Origin: DATGFB01 sp032160545
GTDB taxonomy: Bacteria > Actinomycetota > Actinomycetes > Mycobacteriales > Jatrophihabitantaceae
Assembly (NCBI GenBank): GCA_032160545.1
Contig: JAVHVN010000136.1
Location: 29,098 to 93,097 of the forward strand
Direction of reading: 5' to 3'
DNA length: 64,000 nt
The position numbers and the translations under genes were made by a program. The notes under the pieces were generated by a model, which had not been told where the DNA came from, made no database searches, and worked only from the letters and a program-made list of their open reading frames with translations. Of the stretch, positions 1 through 9,605 are shown piece by piece (the first letter of the stretch is position 1; every line of letters starts with the position of its first letter).

Positions 1-2
1 CG

Positions 3-920
3 GGTCCGCACGGCCGGTTCCTGGTCGCGGCCGAGGGCAGCGTGCTGTTCGACCGGCCGTTGCGCGGCATCCCCGTGCAACCGTCCGCCTCCTGGGGCGT
101 GCTCCCCGACGTGATGCCCTATGTCGCTGAGGCCTCGACCCAGATCGCGTACGTCGTCGCGGTGGCCGATCGCACCGGGGCCGACCTCGAGGTCGTCCTC
201 GGACCGCGTTCGGTACGCGGGACGGTCGAAGGCGACCAGACGCATCCGCTCCACAAGACCCGCCGCAACCAGTGGAACGAGCGGCAGTTCCAGAACCGGG
301 TCGAGAACGCGTGGGAGAAGAACGAGCGCGAGGTCGCCGATGCCGTCGTCCGGCACGTCCAGGAGGTGGGGGCCCAGCTCGTCGTGATCTCCGGAGAGCA
401 GCGGGCGTGCGCGCTGCTGAAGCGCGACCTCGAGGAGCTGCTGCCGCCGGGCGTTGCCCTGGCCGAGGTCGGGGCCGGCGGGCGCGCCCCGGGTGCCTCG
501 CCAGAAGCCCTGCACGAGGCGGTCCACGACGCGGTGCTCAAGCTGGTGTGGCGACGCCGGCGTGAGCTGATCGAGCGATTGCAACAGGACTTGGGCCGGC
601 ACGCGTTCGCGCTGACCGGTGCCGCCGAGGTGATCGACGCACTGCGCAAGGCGCAGGCCGACACGGTCGTACTGACCAACGACCCGTCCTCGACGCTGCG
701 TGCATGGGTCGGCCCCGAGCCGCTGCAGGTCGGCACCTCCGAGCAGGAGCTGCACGACATGGGGGTCGACGAGCCGCACGAGGTGCGCTTCGACGCTGCG
801 CTGACGCGGGCCGCGGTAGGCAGCGGCGCCGATATCGAGGTGACCCCGAGCGGGCACAACTTCCTGAAGGACGGCATCGCCGCGTTGCTGCGCTACGACG
901 ACGCCGCGACTCCGAGCTAG
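3..920 (+). CDS. Rv2629-like Vms1/baeRF family protein, 5' partial
   Basis: The frame is open to the left edge of the window, so the N-terminus is missing; the first visible start-like codon is GTG at 42, but codons from position 3 already read as protein. The sequence resembles the actinobacterial Rv2629 family, related to eRF1-like Vms1/ANKZF1 peptidyl-tRNA hydrolases. The recognisable part is a basic, Asn/Gln-rich stretch with the motif RNQWNERQFQNRVE, a region reading LVVISGEQRACALLKRDL, and a C-terminal segment with SGHNFLKDGIAALLRY. A ribosome-rescue or stress role is inference from the family. Its TAG stop overlaps the stop of convergent selD through a shared CTAG. Confidence 0.75.
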   Translation, partial: GPHGRFLVAAEGSVLFDRPLRGIPVQPSASWGVLPDVMPYVAEASTQIAYVVAVADRTGADLEVVLGPRSVRGTVEGDQTHPLHKTRRNQWNERQFQNRVENAWEKNEREVADAVVRHVQEVGAQLVVISGEQRACALLKRDLEELLPPGVALAEVGAGGRAPGASPEALHEAVHDAVLKLVWRRRRELIERLQQDLGRHAFALTGAAEVIDALRKAQADTVVLTNDPSSTLRAWVGPEPLQVGTSEQELHDMGVDEPHEVRFDAALTRAAVGSGADIEVTPSGHNFLKDGIAALLRYDDAATPS

Positions 921-1909
921 CGGACCGCGAGCGCGGCATCGCCTCGGGCGACGATCTCGCCGACGACCGGCGCGCCGGGCAGTTCGCCGACCACGAGCAG
1001 TCCGCCGCTGGTCTGGGCGTCGGCGAGCAGCAGCAGCTCGTCCTCGGCGACGGTCGCGGCCAGGTGCGGACGCACCCAGTCCAGGTTGCGCCGCGTGCCG
1101 CCGCTGACGAACCCGTCCCGCAACGCCTCCCGTGCGCCGTCCAGGTACGGGACGGCCGCAGCGTCGATGACGGCGCTCACCCCGGACGCGCGCGCCATCT
1201 TGTACAGGTGTCCGAGCAGCCCGAACCCGGTCACGTCGGTCGCCGCCTCGACGCCGGCGGCGAGCGCGTCGAGGCTTGCCTGCCGGTTCAGAGCGACCAT
1301 GCACTGGACGGCGTTCGGGAACACCTCGCCGGTGGCCTTGTGCCGGTTGTTCAGCACGCCGACGCCGAGCGGCTTGCTGAGGCTGATCGGCAGGCCGGGA
1401 CGCGCTGCGTCGTTGCGCAGCAGCCGGCGCGCGTCCGCGATGCCGGTGACCGCCATGCCGTACTTCGGCTCCGGGTCGTCGATGCTGTGCCCGCCGCCGA
1501 CGTGGCAGCCCGCCTCGCGCGCGATGTCCAGGCCGCCGCGCAGCACCTCGCGCAGGACCTCCGCCGGCAGGATGTCGCGCGGCCAGCCCACCAGGTTGAC
1601 CGCCACGATCGGTCGCCCGCCCATCGCGTACACGTCCGACAGCGCGTTCGCCGCGGCGATGCGGCCCCAGTCGTAGGCGTCGTCGACCACCGGGGTGAAG
1701 AAGTCCGCGGTGACCACCACCGCCGTATCGCCCTCGATGGTGACGACCGCGGCGTCGTCGCCGTCGTCGAGGCCGACGATCAGCTCGGGCGCGCTGCTGC
1801 CGCGCAGGCCGCGCACGATCTCCTCGAGCTCGCCCGGCGGGATCTTGCAGGCGCAGCCTCCACCGTGGGCGTACTGGGTCAGCCGGTACCCGGAGGCCTG
1901 CACGGTCAC
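917..1909 (-). CDS. selD: selenide, water dikinase (selenophosphate synthetase) SelD
   Basis: SelD uses ATP and selenide to make selenophosphate, the selenium donor for selenocysteine and for selenouridine in tRNA. The 330-residue protein has the N-terminal catalytic motif GGGCACKI at about residues 16-23. The first Cys takes the place that is Cys or Sec in other SelD proteins, and Lys follows two residues after the second Cys. AIRS-type ATP-binding features follow, such as GLDDGDDAAV and DFFTPVVDDAYDWG. It is divergent from tRNA-Sec, selA and selB, which start about 40 bases away. Because the catalytic residue is Cys, selD does not itself need the Sec machinery. Confidence 0.95.
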   Translation of the reverse strand: MTVQASGYRLTQYAHGGGCACKIPPGELEEIVRGLRGSSAPELIVGLDDGDDAAVVTIEGDTAVVVTADFFTPVVDDAYDWGRIAAANALSDVYAMGGRPIVAVNLVGWPRDILPAEVLREVLRGGLDIAREAGCHVGGGHSIDDPEPKYGMAVTGIADARRLLRNDAARPGLPISLSKPLGVGVLNNRHKATGEVFPNAVQCMVALNRQASLDALAAGVEAATDVTGFGLLGHLYKMARASGVSAVIDAAAVPYLDGAREALRDGFVSGGTRRNLDWVRPHLAATVAEDELLLLADAQTSGGLLVVGELPGAPVVGEIVARGDAALAVR

Positions 1910-1949
1910 CGCTGCGACGTTAGTCCCGCCGCGCGCTAGCGTGATCGGC

Positions 1950-2045
1950 GGAGGCGTACAGGTGCCTGGTGGCCCTCCCGGTCTTCAAAACCGGTGAAGC
2001 CGAGTACCTCGGCTTGGCGGGTTCGATTCCCGTCCGTCTCCGCCA
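1950..2045 (+). tRNA. selC: tRNA-Sec (anticodon UCA)
   Basis: This 96-nt tRNA includes the encoded CCA. The acceptor strand GGAGGCG pairs with CGTCTCC before discriminator G and CCA. The anticodon stem CCGGT/ACCGG encloses CTTCAAA, giving anticodon UCA, which reads UGA. The long variable arm AAGCCGAG-TAC-CTCGGCTT is typical of tRNA-Sec. A T arm with GTTCGATTCCC follows, and acceptor plus T stem add up to about 13 bp, as in bacterial selC. It lies in the selD-selA gap and is charged with Ser before SelA converts it to Sec-tRNA. Confidence 0.97.
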
Positions 2046-2067
2046 GAGCCGTCCGATCGGAGGTCAG

Positions 2068-3378
2068 GTGCCGCCCGACCCGCGCCGAGCACTGCCGCGC
2101 ACGGACGCGGTGCTCGCCGAACAGCGCCTCGACCACGCGACCGCCCGGCTCGGACGCGCGCGGGTGAAGCGCGCCGTCACCGAGGCGCTGCAGGCGCTGC
2201 GTACCGCAGGCGTGCCGCCCACGGCTGACGCCGCGACAGTCGCCGAGGACGTGTTGCGGCGCCTGCCCGAGGGCGCGACGACGCTGCAGCCGGTGATCAA
2301 CGCGACCGGCGTCGTCCTGCACACCAATCTCGGCCGCGCGCCGCTGTCACCGGCGGCCGTCACCGCGCTCGCAACAGCCGCCGGATACGTCGACGTCGAG
2401 TTCGACCTCGCCGACGGCTCGCGCGCGCGCCGGGGCCGCGGGACGCTGGCGGCGCTGCATGCGGCCGTGCCCGATGCCGAGGCCGTGCACATCGTGAACA
2501 ACGGCGCGGCCGCGCTCGTCCTCGCCACGCTGTCGCTCGCCGCCGGACGCGAGGTCGTCGTCTCGCGGGGGGAAATGATCGAGATCGGCGACGGGTTCCG
2601 GTTGCCCGACCTGATCGCCTCGACCGGAGCCCGGCTACGCGAGGTGGGGACCACCAACCGGGTCACGCTGCGCGACTACGCGGCGGCCGTCGGAGCCGAC
2701 ACCGGCTGCGTGCTGAAGGTGCACCCGAGCAACTTCCGCATCGAGGGGTTCACCCGCGCGGTCGAGGTGCGCGACCTCGCGACCCTCGGTGCCCCGGTGG
2801 TGGTGGACGTCGGCAGCGGCCTGCTCGCACCAGACCCGCTGCTGCCGGACGAGCCGGACGTCGCCTGCGCACTGCGGGCCGGCGCGGCGGTGGTCACCTG
2901 CAGCGGCGACAAGCTGCTCGGCGGCCCGCAGGCGGGTTTGATCTTCGGCGCGGCCGAGATCGTCGAGCGGATGCGGCGGCATCCACTCGCCCGGGCGCTG
3001 CGGGTCGACAAGCTCACCCTGGCCGCCCTCGAAGCGACGCTGGACGGGCCTCCGACACCGACGCACGAGGCTTTGCACGCCGATGCGGCCGACCTGCGGC
3101 GCCGCTGCGAGGAGCTGGTCGCGCAGCTGCCCGGCGTCGATGCCCAGCTCGTGGGGTCCGTCGGCGTCGTCGGCGGCGGTGGCGCCCCGGGCCGCGTGTT
3201 GCCCGGCTGGGCGGTCACGCTGCCCGCGCCGTACGCGCCCGCGTTGCGTGCGGGGCGTCCGCCGGTCGTCGGCCGTGTCGAGCACGGTCGCTGTGTGCTG
3301 GACCTGCGCTGCGTCCCGCCCGAGCAGGACCGCACCGTCGTTGCGGCCGTCCGCGCTGTCGCCGCGCCGAAGGACTGA
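2068..3378 (+). CDS. selA: L-seryl-tRNA(Sec) selenium transferase SelA
   Basis: SelA is a PLP enzyme that converts Ser-tRNA-Sec to selenocysteinyl-tRNA-Sec using selenophosphate. The motif CSGDKLLGGPQAG contains the PLP lysine, about Lys282. The N-terminal region includes INATGVVLHTNLGRAPLS, a SelA signature. The open frame extends upstream into the tRNA gene; GTG at 2068 is chosen because it clears the tRNA and has GGAGG at 2059-2063, giving 436 residues, close to the family norm. selB starts two bases after its stop, so the two are almost certainly cotranscribed, probably with tRNA-Sec. Confidence 0.95.
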   Translation: MPPDPRRALPRTDAVLAEQRLDHATARLGRARVKRAVTEALQALRTAGVPPTADAATVAEDVLRRLPEGATTLQPVINATGVVLHTNLGRAPLSPAAVTALATAAGYVDVEFDLADGSRARRGRGTLAALHAAVPDAEAVHIVNNGAAALVLATLSLAAGREVVVSRGEMIEIGDGFRLPDLIASTGARLREVGTTNRVTLRDYAAAVGADTGCVLKVHPSNFRIEGFTRAVEVRDLATLGAPVVVDVGSGLLAPDPLLPDEPDVACALRAGAAVVTCSGDKLLGGPQAGLIFGAAEIVERMRRHPLARALRVDKLTLAALEATLDGPPTPTHEALHADAADLRRRCEELVAQLPGVDAQLVGSVGVVGGGGAPGRVLPGWAVTLPAPYAPALRAGRPPVVGRVEHGRCVLDLRCVPPEQDRTVVAAVRAVAAPKD

Positions 3379-3380
3379 AC

Positions 3381-5126
3381 GTGCGGGTCGTCGCCACCGC
3401 GGGGCACGTCGACCACGGCAAGTCGACGCTCGTACGCGCGCTCACCGGGATGCAGCCCGACCGATGGGCCGAGGAGCGGCGGCGCGGCATGACGATCGAC
3501 CTCGGCTATGCCTGGACGACCCTGGCCTCGGGCACCGAACTCGCGTTCGTCGACGTGCCCGGCCACCAGCGATTCATCGCGAACATGCTGGCCGGCCTGG
3601 GCCCGGCGCCTTCGGTCCTGTTCGTGGTCGCGGCGGACGAAGGCTGGTCGCGACAGTCCGACGAGCACCTTGCCGCGATCGACGCGTTGCGGGTCACTCA
3701 CGGCGTGCTCGCGGTGACCCGCAGCGACCTCGCCGACCCGGCGCCGGCACTCGCCGACGCTGCCGCGCGGCTGGCGCGCACGAGCCTCGGCACGGTTGCG
3801 GGCGTCGCGGTCTCCGGTGCGACCGGCGCAGGTGTCGACGAACTCCGGCTCGCGCTCGACCTGATGACGCTGCGCATGCCCGAACCCGAGGTGGCCGGGC
3901 CGGTGCGGTTGTGGGTCGACCGCGCGTTCACCGTGCGCGGCAGCGGGACGGTCGTCACCGGCACTCTGGGCTCCGGCGCCGTCGGCGTCGGTGACCAGCT
4001 CGAGCTGCGCGGCCGGTCTGTCACGGTGCGCTCGGTGCAGTCCCTCGGACGCGCCCACGAGCGGGTCGCGGCCGCCGCGCGCGTCGCACTCAACCTGCGC
4101 GGCGTCGGCCGCGACGAGGTGGCGCGCGGCGACGTGCTGCTGACTCCGCAGACCTGGCACGACACCACCGAGGTGGACGCGCGGCTCGCGCCGCCGAGCG
4201 ATCTGCCCGCGGCGCTCATGTTGCACATCGGCACGGCGGCGCTACCGGTGCGGGTCCGCAGTCTCGGCGGGGGCGTCGTCCGGGTGCGCCTGCCGCGCCC
4301 GTTGCCGCTGCGCGCCGGTGACCGCGCCGTGCTGCGCGACCCGGGCCGGCGGACGGTTGCGGCCGGCCTGCTGGTCCTCGACGCCGACCCCCCACCGCTT
4401 CGGCGGCGCGGTGCCGCAGCAGCGCGAGCCGCCGAACTCGCCGCCGCGACCGGCGCGCTCGACGCGACCGTCGAGGTAGCCCGTCGCGGCGCGATGCGGC
4501 GCGCGCACCTGCACGGTCTGGGCGGCGTGCCTCCCGCCGGCGTCCAGGAGGTCGGTGACTGGCTCGTCGCACCCGATCGGTGGCAGCGTTGGGTAGCCGC
4601 CGTGGAGCCCGCGGTGCAAGCGTGGGCCGTACGCAACCCGCTCGATCCGGCGGTCCCCGTTCCCGCTCTGGCGTACGCGCTCGGGTTGCCCGACGACGCG
4701 CTCGCCGCACCCGTCGCCGTGGCATCCGGTCTCGACGTCTCCGGCGGGCGGGTCCACCCGGCCGCCGTCCCCGCGTCGCTCGGCGCGGCGGAGGAAGCGG
4801 TGCGCACGCTCGAGGTGCGGCTGGGGGCGCAACCCTTCGCAGCGCCCGAGGCCGACGAGCTCAGCCGGCTGGGCCTCGGGCATCGTGAGCTGAGCGCCGC
4901 GGAGCGCACCGGCCGGTTGCTGCGGCTCGACGGCGACGTGGTGCTGCTGCCGTCGGCCCCCGACCTCGCCGTTTCCCGGCTCGGTGTGCTGCCGCAGCCG
5001 TTCACCACCAGCCAGGCACGCCAGGCTTTCCGGACGACCCGCCGGGTCGCGGTCCCGCTGCTGGAACATCTCGACCGGCTGGGTCGTACCGAGCGTGTCG
5101 ACGGTGTGCTGCGCCGGCTGCGCTAG
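3381..5126 (+). CDS. selB: selenocysteine-specific elongation factor SelB
   Basis: SelB is the EF-Tu-like GTPase that carries Sec-tRNA to a UGA marked by a SECIS hairpin. It is 581 residues from a GTG start. The P-loop GHVDHGKST is at residues 8-16 and DVPGHQ near residue 58. The usual N/TKxD nucleotide motif reads VTRSD at about 112-116, with Arg for the common Lys. Beta-barrel domains follow, then C-terminal winged-helix domains (roughly 400-581) that in the family bind the SECIS RNA. The stop lies 5 bases from the stop of convergent fdhA. Confidence 0.93.
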   Translation: MRVVATAGHVDHGKSTLVRALTGMQPDRWAEERRRGMTIDLGYAWTTLASGTELAFVDVPGHQRFIANMLAGLGPAPSVLFVVAADEGWSRQSDEHLAAIDALRVTHGVLAVTRSDLADPAPALADAAARLARTSLGTVAGVAVSGATGAGVDELRLALDLMTLRMPEPEVAGPVRLWVDRAFTVRGSGTVVTGTLGSGAVGVGDQLELRGRSVTVRSVQSLGRAHERVAAAARVALNLRGVGRDEVARGDVLLTPQTWHDTTEVDARLAPPSDLPAALMLHIGTAALPVRVRSLGGGVVRVRLPRPLPLRAGDRAVLRDPGRRTVAAGLLVLDADPPPLRRRGAAAARAAELAAATGALDATVEVARRGAMRRAHLHGLGGVPPAGVQEVGDWLVAPDRWQRWVAAVEPAVQAWAVRNPLDPAVPVPALAYALGLPDDALAAPVAVASGLDVSGGRVHPAAVPASLGAAEEAVRTLEVRLGAQPFAAPEADELSRLGLGHRELSAAERTGRLLRLDGDVVLLPSAPDLAVSRLGVLPQPFTTSQARQAFRTTRRVAVPLLEHLDRLGRTERVDGVLRRLR

Positions 5127-5131
5127 GCCGG

Positions 5132-8100
5132 TCAGCCCCCCGCCGGGTTTTGGAAGGTCGGCCCGTCGTCGACGACATTGCCCCGGCGCCGGTACTGCGC
5201 CACGAACTCGGGCAGCGCCGCTCCGCGCGGCCGGCGGCCCGGCTGGATGTCGCAGGTCGCGGCCTTCGACTCCTGGATGTGCACGTTCGGGTCGAGCGCG
5301 ATGGGCAGCAGCTCGTTCGCCGCGTCGCCGGTGACGAGGCCGTTCGGCCCCCAGTGGTACGGCAGGCCGACCTGGTGCACCGTCCTGCCGCGAACAGTCA
5401 GCGGCGTCATGCGCTCGGTGACGACGACTCGTGCCTCGATGGCCGAACGCGCCGACACGATCGTCGCCCAGCCCAGGTGCTCCAGACCGCGTTCGCGCGC
5501 GAGCTCGGGACTGACCTCGCAGAACATCTCCGGCTGCAGCTCGGCCAGGTAGGGCAGCCACCGGCTCATGCCGCCCGCCGTGTGGTGCTCGGTGAGCCGG
5601 TAGGTCGTCATGACGTAGGGGAACACCTCGCTGCCCGGCTCATCCGCGGAGCGCGCGTACGCGTTGTCCTTGCGCGGGAACTGCTCGCGCGCCGGGTTCG
5701 CGTCCTGTCCGTACAGGCCGTTGTCGACCGGCGACTCGTGCGGCTCGTAATGCGCGGGCAGCGGACCGTCGGCCAGCCCGGCCGGTGCGAACAACCAGGC
5801 CTTGCCGTCGGCCTGCATGATGAACGGGTCGTCACCGCGGATGCGGTCCTGAGCCCGGGCACCGTCCGGTGGCCGGTAGTCCGGGCGCTTGCCGGCCTCG
5901 AAGTCCGGCACGTCGTGACCGGTCCACCTCTGCTGCTCCTCGTCCCACCAGACGTAGGCCTTGCGCTCGCTCCACGGCCGGCCCTCGGGGTCGGCGGACG
6001 CGCGGTTGTAGAGGATGCGCCGGTTCATCGGCCACGCCCACGCCCAGTCCGGGGCGACCCAGCTCTGCTCGCTGCCGGGCTTGCGTCGGGCCGCCTGGTT
6101 GACTCCGTCGGCGTAGACGCCGCTGTAGATCCAGCACCCGCAGCTCGTCGAGCCGTCGGCCTTGAGCGCCGTGTACCCGGGCAGCGGCGAACCGTCGGCC
6201 GCCTTGCCGCTGACCTCGGCCAGCACCGCCTCGGCACTGGGTTCGGCGAGCGGCCCCTCGGTGGCGTAGTCCCAGGTCAGCTCCAGCAGCGGACGGTCCC
6301 GGGGATCGGTGGAGCCGGCCAGCTTCTCGCGGATTATCCGGCCGAGGTGGAAGTAGAACCACAGGTCGCTGCGCGCGTCGCCGGCCGGTTCGACCGCCTG
6401 GTTGTGCCACTGCAACAGTCGCTGGGTGTTGGTGAAGCTGCCGTTCTTCTCGGTGTGCGCGGCGGCCGGCATGAAGAACACCTCGGTGCCGATGTCCTGC
6501 GTGCGCATCTCGCCGGTCTCGATCTCGGGGCCGTCCTTCCACCACGTGGCGCTCTCGATCAAGGAGAAGTCGCGGACGACCAGCCAGTCCAGGTTCGCCA
6601 GGCCGCGGCGCTGCATCTTCGCGTTGGTCGAGCCGACCGCGGGGTTCTCACCGACGATGAAGTAGCCGCCGCCGGGGTGGTCGATCTGGTGCATCACGGT
6701 CGCCGCCGACGAGTGGTCGCCGGTCAGCCGCGGTAGGTAGTCGAAGCAGTAGTCGTTCGCCTCGGTTGCCGCGTCCCCCCACCACGCCTTCAGCAGGCTG
6801 ACGACGTAGGACCTGATGTTGCCCCAGAAGCCATTCATGTCCTCGTCGACGGAAACCAGGTCGTCCAGGGTCTGGTGGTTGCTCGCGTGCGGCATCGGGA
6901 TGTAGCCGGGCAGCAGGTTGAACAGCGTCGGAATGTCGGTCGAGCCCTGGATGCTCGCGTGCCCACGCAGGGCGAGGATTCCGCCGCCGGGACGGCCGAT
7001 GTTGCCCAGCAGTGTCTGCAGGATCGAGGCGGTGCGGATGTACTGCACGCCGACCGTGTGCTGTGTCCAGCCGACGGCGTACGCGAACGCGGTGGTCCGG
7101 TCCCGGCCGGAGTTGGCGACGAGTGCCTCGGCAACCTTGGTGAACAGCTCCGGCGGGATGCCGCAGATGTCCTGCACGACCTCAGGCGTGTAGCGGGCGA
7201 AGTGCCGCTTGAGCACCTGGTAGACGCACCGCGGGTGCTGCAGCGTCTCGTCGCGCTGCGGCAGGGCGCCGATGGACGCGCCGCCGCTGCCGTGCGATTC
7301 GCCGTGCGCCGACTCCTTCACCTCAGCAGTGCTGGCAGTGGAGTCCGGGTCGCGGTTGCCCGCGGCCGCCGCGATGTCGGCGCCCTCGTACTGCCAGGTG
7401 GTCGTGTCGTACCGCCCGGTCTCGGGATCGAAGCCGGAGAACAGCCCGTCGAGGTCCTCGGTGTCCTGGAAGTCCTCGCGCAGGATCGCTGCGGCGTTCG
7501 TGTACGGGACCACGTACTCGCGGAACTCGTGACCGCCGGACAGGACATGGTTGATCAGCGCCCCGAGGAACGCGATGTCACTGCCCGCGCGGATCGGCAC
7601 GTGGACGTCGGCCACTGCGGACGTCCGGGTGAAGCGCGGGTCGACGTGGATGATCGTGGCGCCCCGGGCCTTCGCCTCCATGACCCACTGGAACCCGACC
7701 GGATGGCACTCGGCCATGTTGGAACCCTCGATGATGATGCAGTCGGAGTTCTGCAGGTCCTGCTGGAAGGTCGTGGCGCCGCCGCGGCCGAACGAGGTCC
7801 CCAGACTGGGGACGGTGGAGGAGTGTCAAATACGGGCCTGGTTCTCGATCTGGATCGCACCCATCGCCGTGTAGAGCTTCTTCATGAGGTAGTTCTCCTC
7901 GTTGTCGAGGGTCGCTCCTCCCAAGCTGGCGATGCCCATGGTGCGGTTGACGCGCTTGCCGTCCACCTCCTCCTGCCAGAACTCGTGCCGGGTCGCGAGC
8001 ACCCGGTCGGCGATCATGTTCATGGCGGTGTCGAGGTCGAGATCCTCCCAGTCGGTGCCGTGCGGGCGCCGGTACTTGACGGCGTACTCGCGGCCGGGGC

Positions 8101-8395
8101 CGGTGGTGAGCTGCAGGCTCGCGGCGCCCTTGGGGCAGAGCCGCCCGCGGCTGATCGGTGAGGCCGGGTCGCCCTCGATCTGCACGACCTTCTCGTCCTT
8201 GACGTACACCCGCTGGCCGCAGCCGACTGCGCAATAGGGGCAGATGCTGCCGACGACGCGGTCGGCGGACTCGGTGCGCGCGTGGAACTCGGCGACGGTC
8301 TTCGGCGAGCGGACCGCAGCCCCGCGCCCCAGCCGGTCCCCGCCGGTTGCCTGACGCAACACCGGCCAGTGCAACGAACGTCGCTCGGGTGCCAA
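5132..8395 (-). CDS. fdhA: selenocysteine-containing formate dehydrogenase, large (alpha) subunit
   Basis: This is the catalytic molybdenum/tungsten bis-MGD subunit that oxidises formate to CO2. It is a 1087-residue product interrupted by an in-frame TGA at 7826-7828, codon 190, in the context QARI-Sec-HSSTV, matching Sec in FdnG/FdhF-type enzymes. Reading through gives continuous homology on both sides: a 4Fe-4S motif C52-x2-C55-x3-C59...C87, then GTSFGRGG and the molybdopterin domains. A SECIS-like hairpin follows the UGA. The TTG start at 8395 is backed by GAGGAG five bases upstream. No convincing twin-arginine signal is seen, so the active site may face the cytoplasm. It is divergent from its iron-sulfur subunit. 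Confidence 0.95.
7797..7813 (-). promoter_or_regulatory. SECIS-like hairpin downstream of the Sec UGA of fdhA
   Basis: On the coding (minus) strand the UGA is followed after 12 nt by GTCCCC-AGTCT-GGGGAC, a perfect 6-bp stem with a 5-nt loop. Bacterial SECIS elements lie inside the coding sequence just after UGA, with the apical loop about 16-37 nt downstream and commonly a G and a U in the loop that SelB reads. Position and loop content fit. Function is inferred; the stem is shorter than in E. coli fdhF. Confidence 0.75.
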
Positions 8396-8579
8396 CGTCG
8401 CTCCTCGGTCCGTCGTCGGCAGGAGCCTTCCCCGCCCTGCTGCGAACTATCGCCGGCGCTCGTGGATGCCGGCGATGAGCCGCACCTCCAGTCTTGCGGC
8501 GGTGCGCCCCGGCGTCCAGTGTTGAGGGTGCAGTCGCGAGTACGGTCCGGACGAGGGCGGAACGGGGTAGCACATCGCC

Positions 8580-9605
8580 ATGACGCACGCATTGTTCGGT
8601 CCCGAACCCGCTGTCGCCGCCGACGCCGGTTGGACGGACGGCAAGCCGCGGATGGGCTTCTTCACGGACACGTCCGTGTGCATCGGCTGCAAGGCCTGCG
8701 AGGTGGCGTGCAAGGAGTGGAACGGCGTTCCCGACGACGGCTTCAACCTGCTCGGCTCGTCCTACGACAACACCGGTTCGCTCGGCGCGAGCACCTGGCG
8801 GCATGTGGCGTTCATCGAGCAGCCCACGTCGCTCGGCGCGCAGGATCCGGGCTTCGCCGGCCTGCCGACGGGCCCCGAGGCCGGTGACGTCCTCAACCGC
8901 CTCGCCGACGAGTCGATGACCGGCGACCGCACCCGCCTGGGCACCGACACCGAGGTGGTGGACGTCGTGCCCGCCGGCGTCACGCCGCTGCCGGTGGCTG
9001 CCGAGGCCGGGGCGCGCAGCGAGTTCCGGTGGTTGATGGAGTCCGACGTCTGCAAGCACTGCACGCATGCCGCGTGCCTGGACGTCTGCCCGACCGGCTC
9101 GCTCTTCCGCACCGAGTTCGGAACCGTCGTCGTACAGGACTCGATCTGCAACGGCTGCGGCTACTGCGTGCCGGCCTGCCCGTTCGGCGTCATCGACCGC
9201 AGGCAGGGTGGCAAGGCCGTGAAGAACAACGGTCTCGCCCAGAAGTGCACCCTCTGCTACGACCGGCTCGGTGCCGGCATGACACCCGCGTGCGCTCAGA
9301 CCTGCCCGACCGAATCCATCCAGTTCGGCGACATCGACGAGTTGCGGGCCCGGGCGGCGGCGCGGCTCGACCAGCTGCACGGATCCGGCGTGCAGGAGGC
9401 GCGCCTGTACGGGCACGACCCGAACGACGGCATCGGGGGAGCCGGGGCGATGTTCCTGCTGCTTGACGAGCCCGAGACCTACGGCCTGCCGCCCGACCCG
9501 GTCGTCACCACGCGCGACCTGCCGGACATGTGGCGGCACGCCGCGGTTGCCGCGGCGACACTGGCGGCCGCAGCGATCGCGTCGTTCCTCGGGCGGCGAC
9601 GGTGA
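8580..9605 (+). CDS. fdhB: formate dehydrogenase iron-sulfur (beta) subunit
   Basis: A 341-residue ferredoxin-type electron-transfer subunit. It has four Cys clusters: CIGCKACEVAC at 34-44, CKHCTHAACLDVCPTG, CNGCGYCVPACPFG, and CTLCYDR...CAQTCPT. This is the four-[4Fe-4S] layout of FdnH/FdoH-like subunits. A C-terminal hydrophobic helix (about 312-337) followed by arginines suggests anchoring in the membrane. It passes electrons from FdhA to the membrane subunit encoded next. The GTG of the NrfD-like gene overlaps its stop. It is transcribed away from fdhA, so the catalytic subunit and its partners are in separate divergent units sharing the 8396-8579 gap. Confidence 0.93.
   Translation: MTHALFGPEPAVAADAGWTDGKPRMGFFTDTSVCIGCKACEVACKEWNGVPDDGFNLLGSSYDNTGSLGASTWRHVAFIEQPTSLGAQDPGFAGLPTGPEAGDVLNRLADESMTGDRTRLGTDTEVVDVVPAGVTPLPVAAEAGARSEFRWLMESDVCKHCTHAACLDVCPTGSLFRTEFGTVVVQDSICNGCGYCVPACPFGVIDRRQGGKAVKNNGLAQKCTLCYDRLGAGMTPACAQTCPTESIQFGDIDELRARAAARLDQLHGSGVQEARLYGHDPNDGIGGAGAMFLLLDEPETYGLPPDPVVTTRDLPDMWRHAAVAAATLAAAAIASFLGRRR

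Noticed and set aside
704..1939. 411-residue open frame opposite selD
   Set aside because: Shadow of the selD gene; composition and lack of motifs argue against it.
5132..8395. fdhA as a broken gene (stop or frameshift)
   Set aside because: The stop is TGA at the exact Sec position, the frame and homology continue, a SECIS-like hairpin follows, and all sel genes are adjacent.
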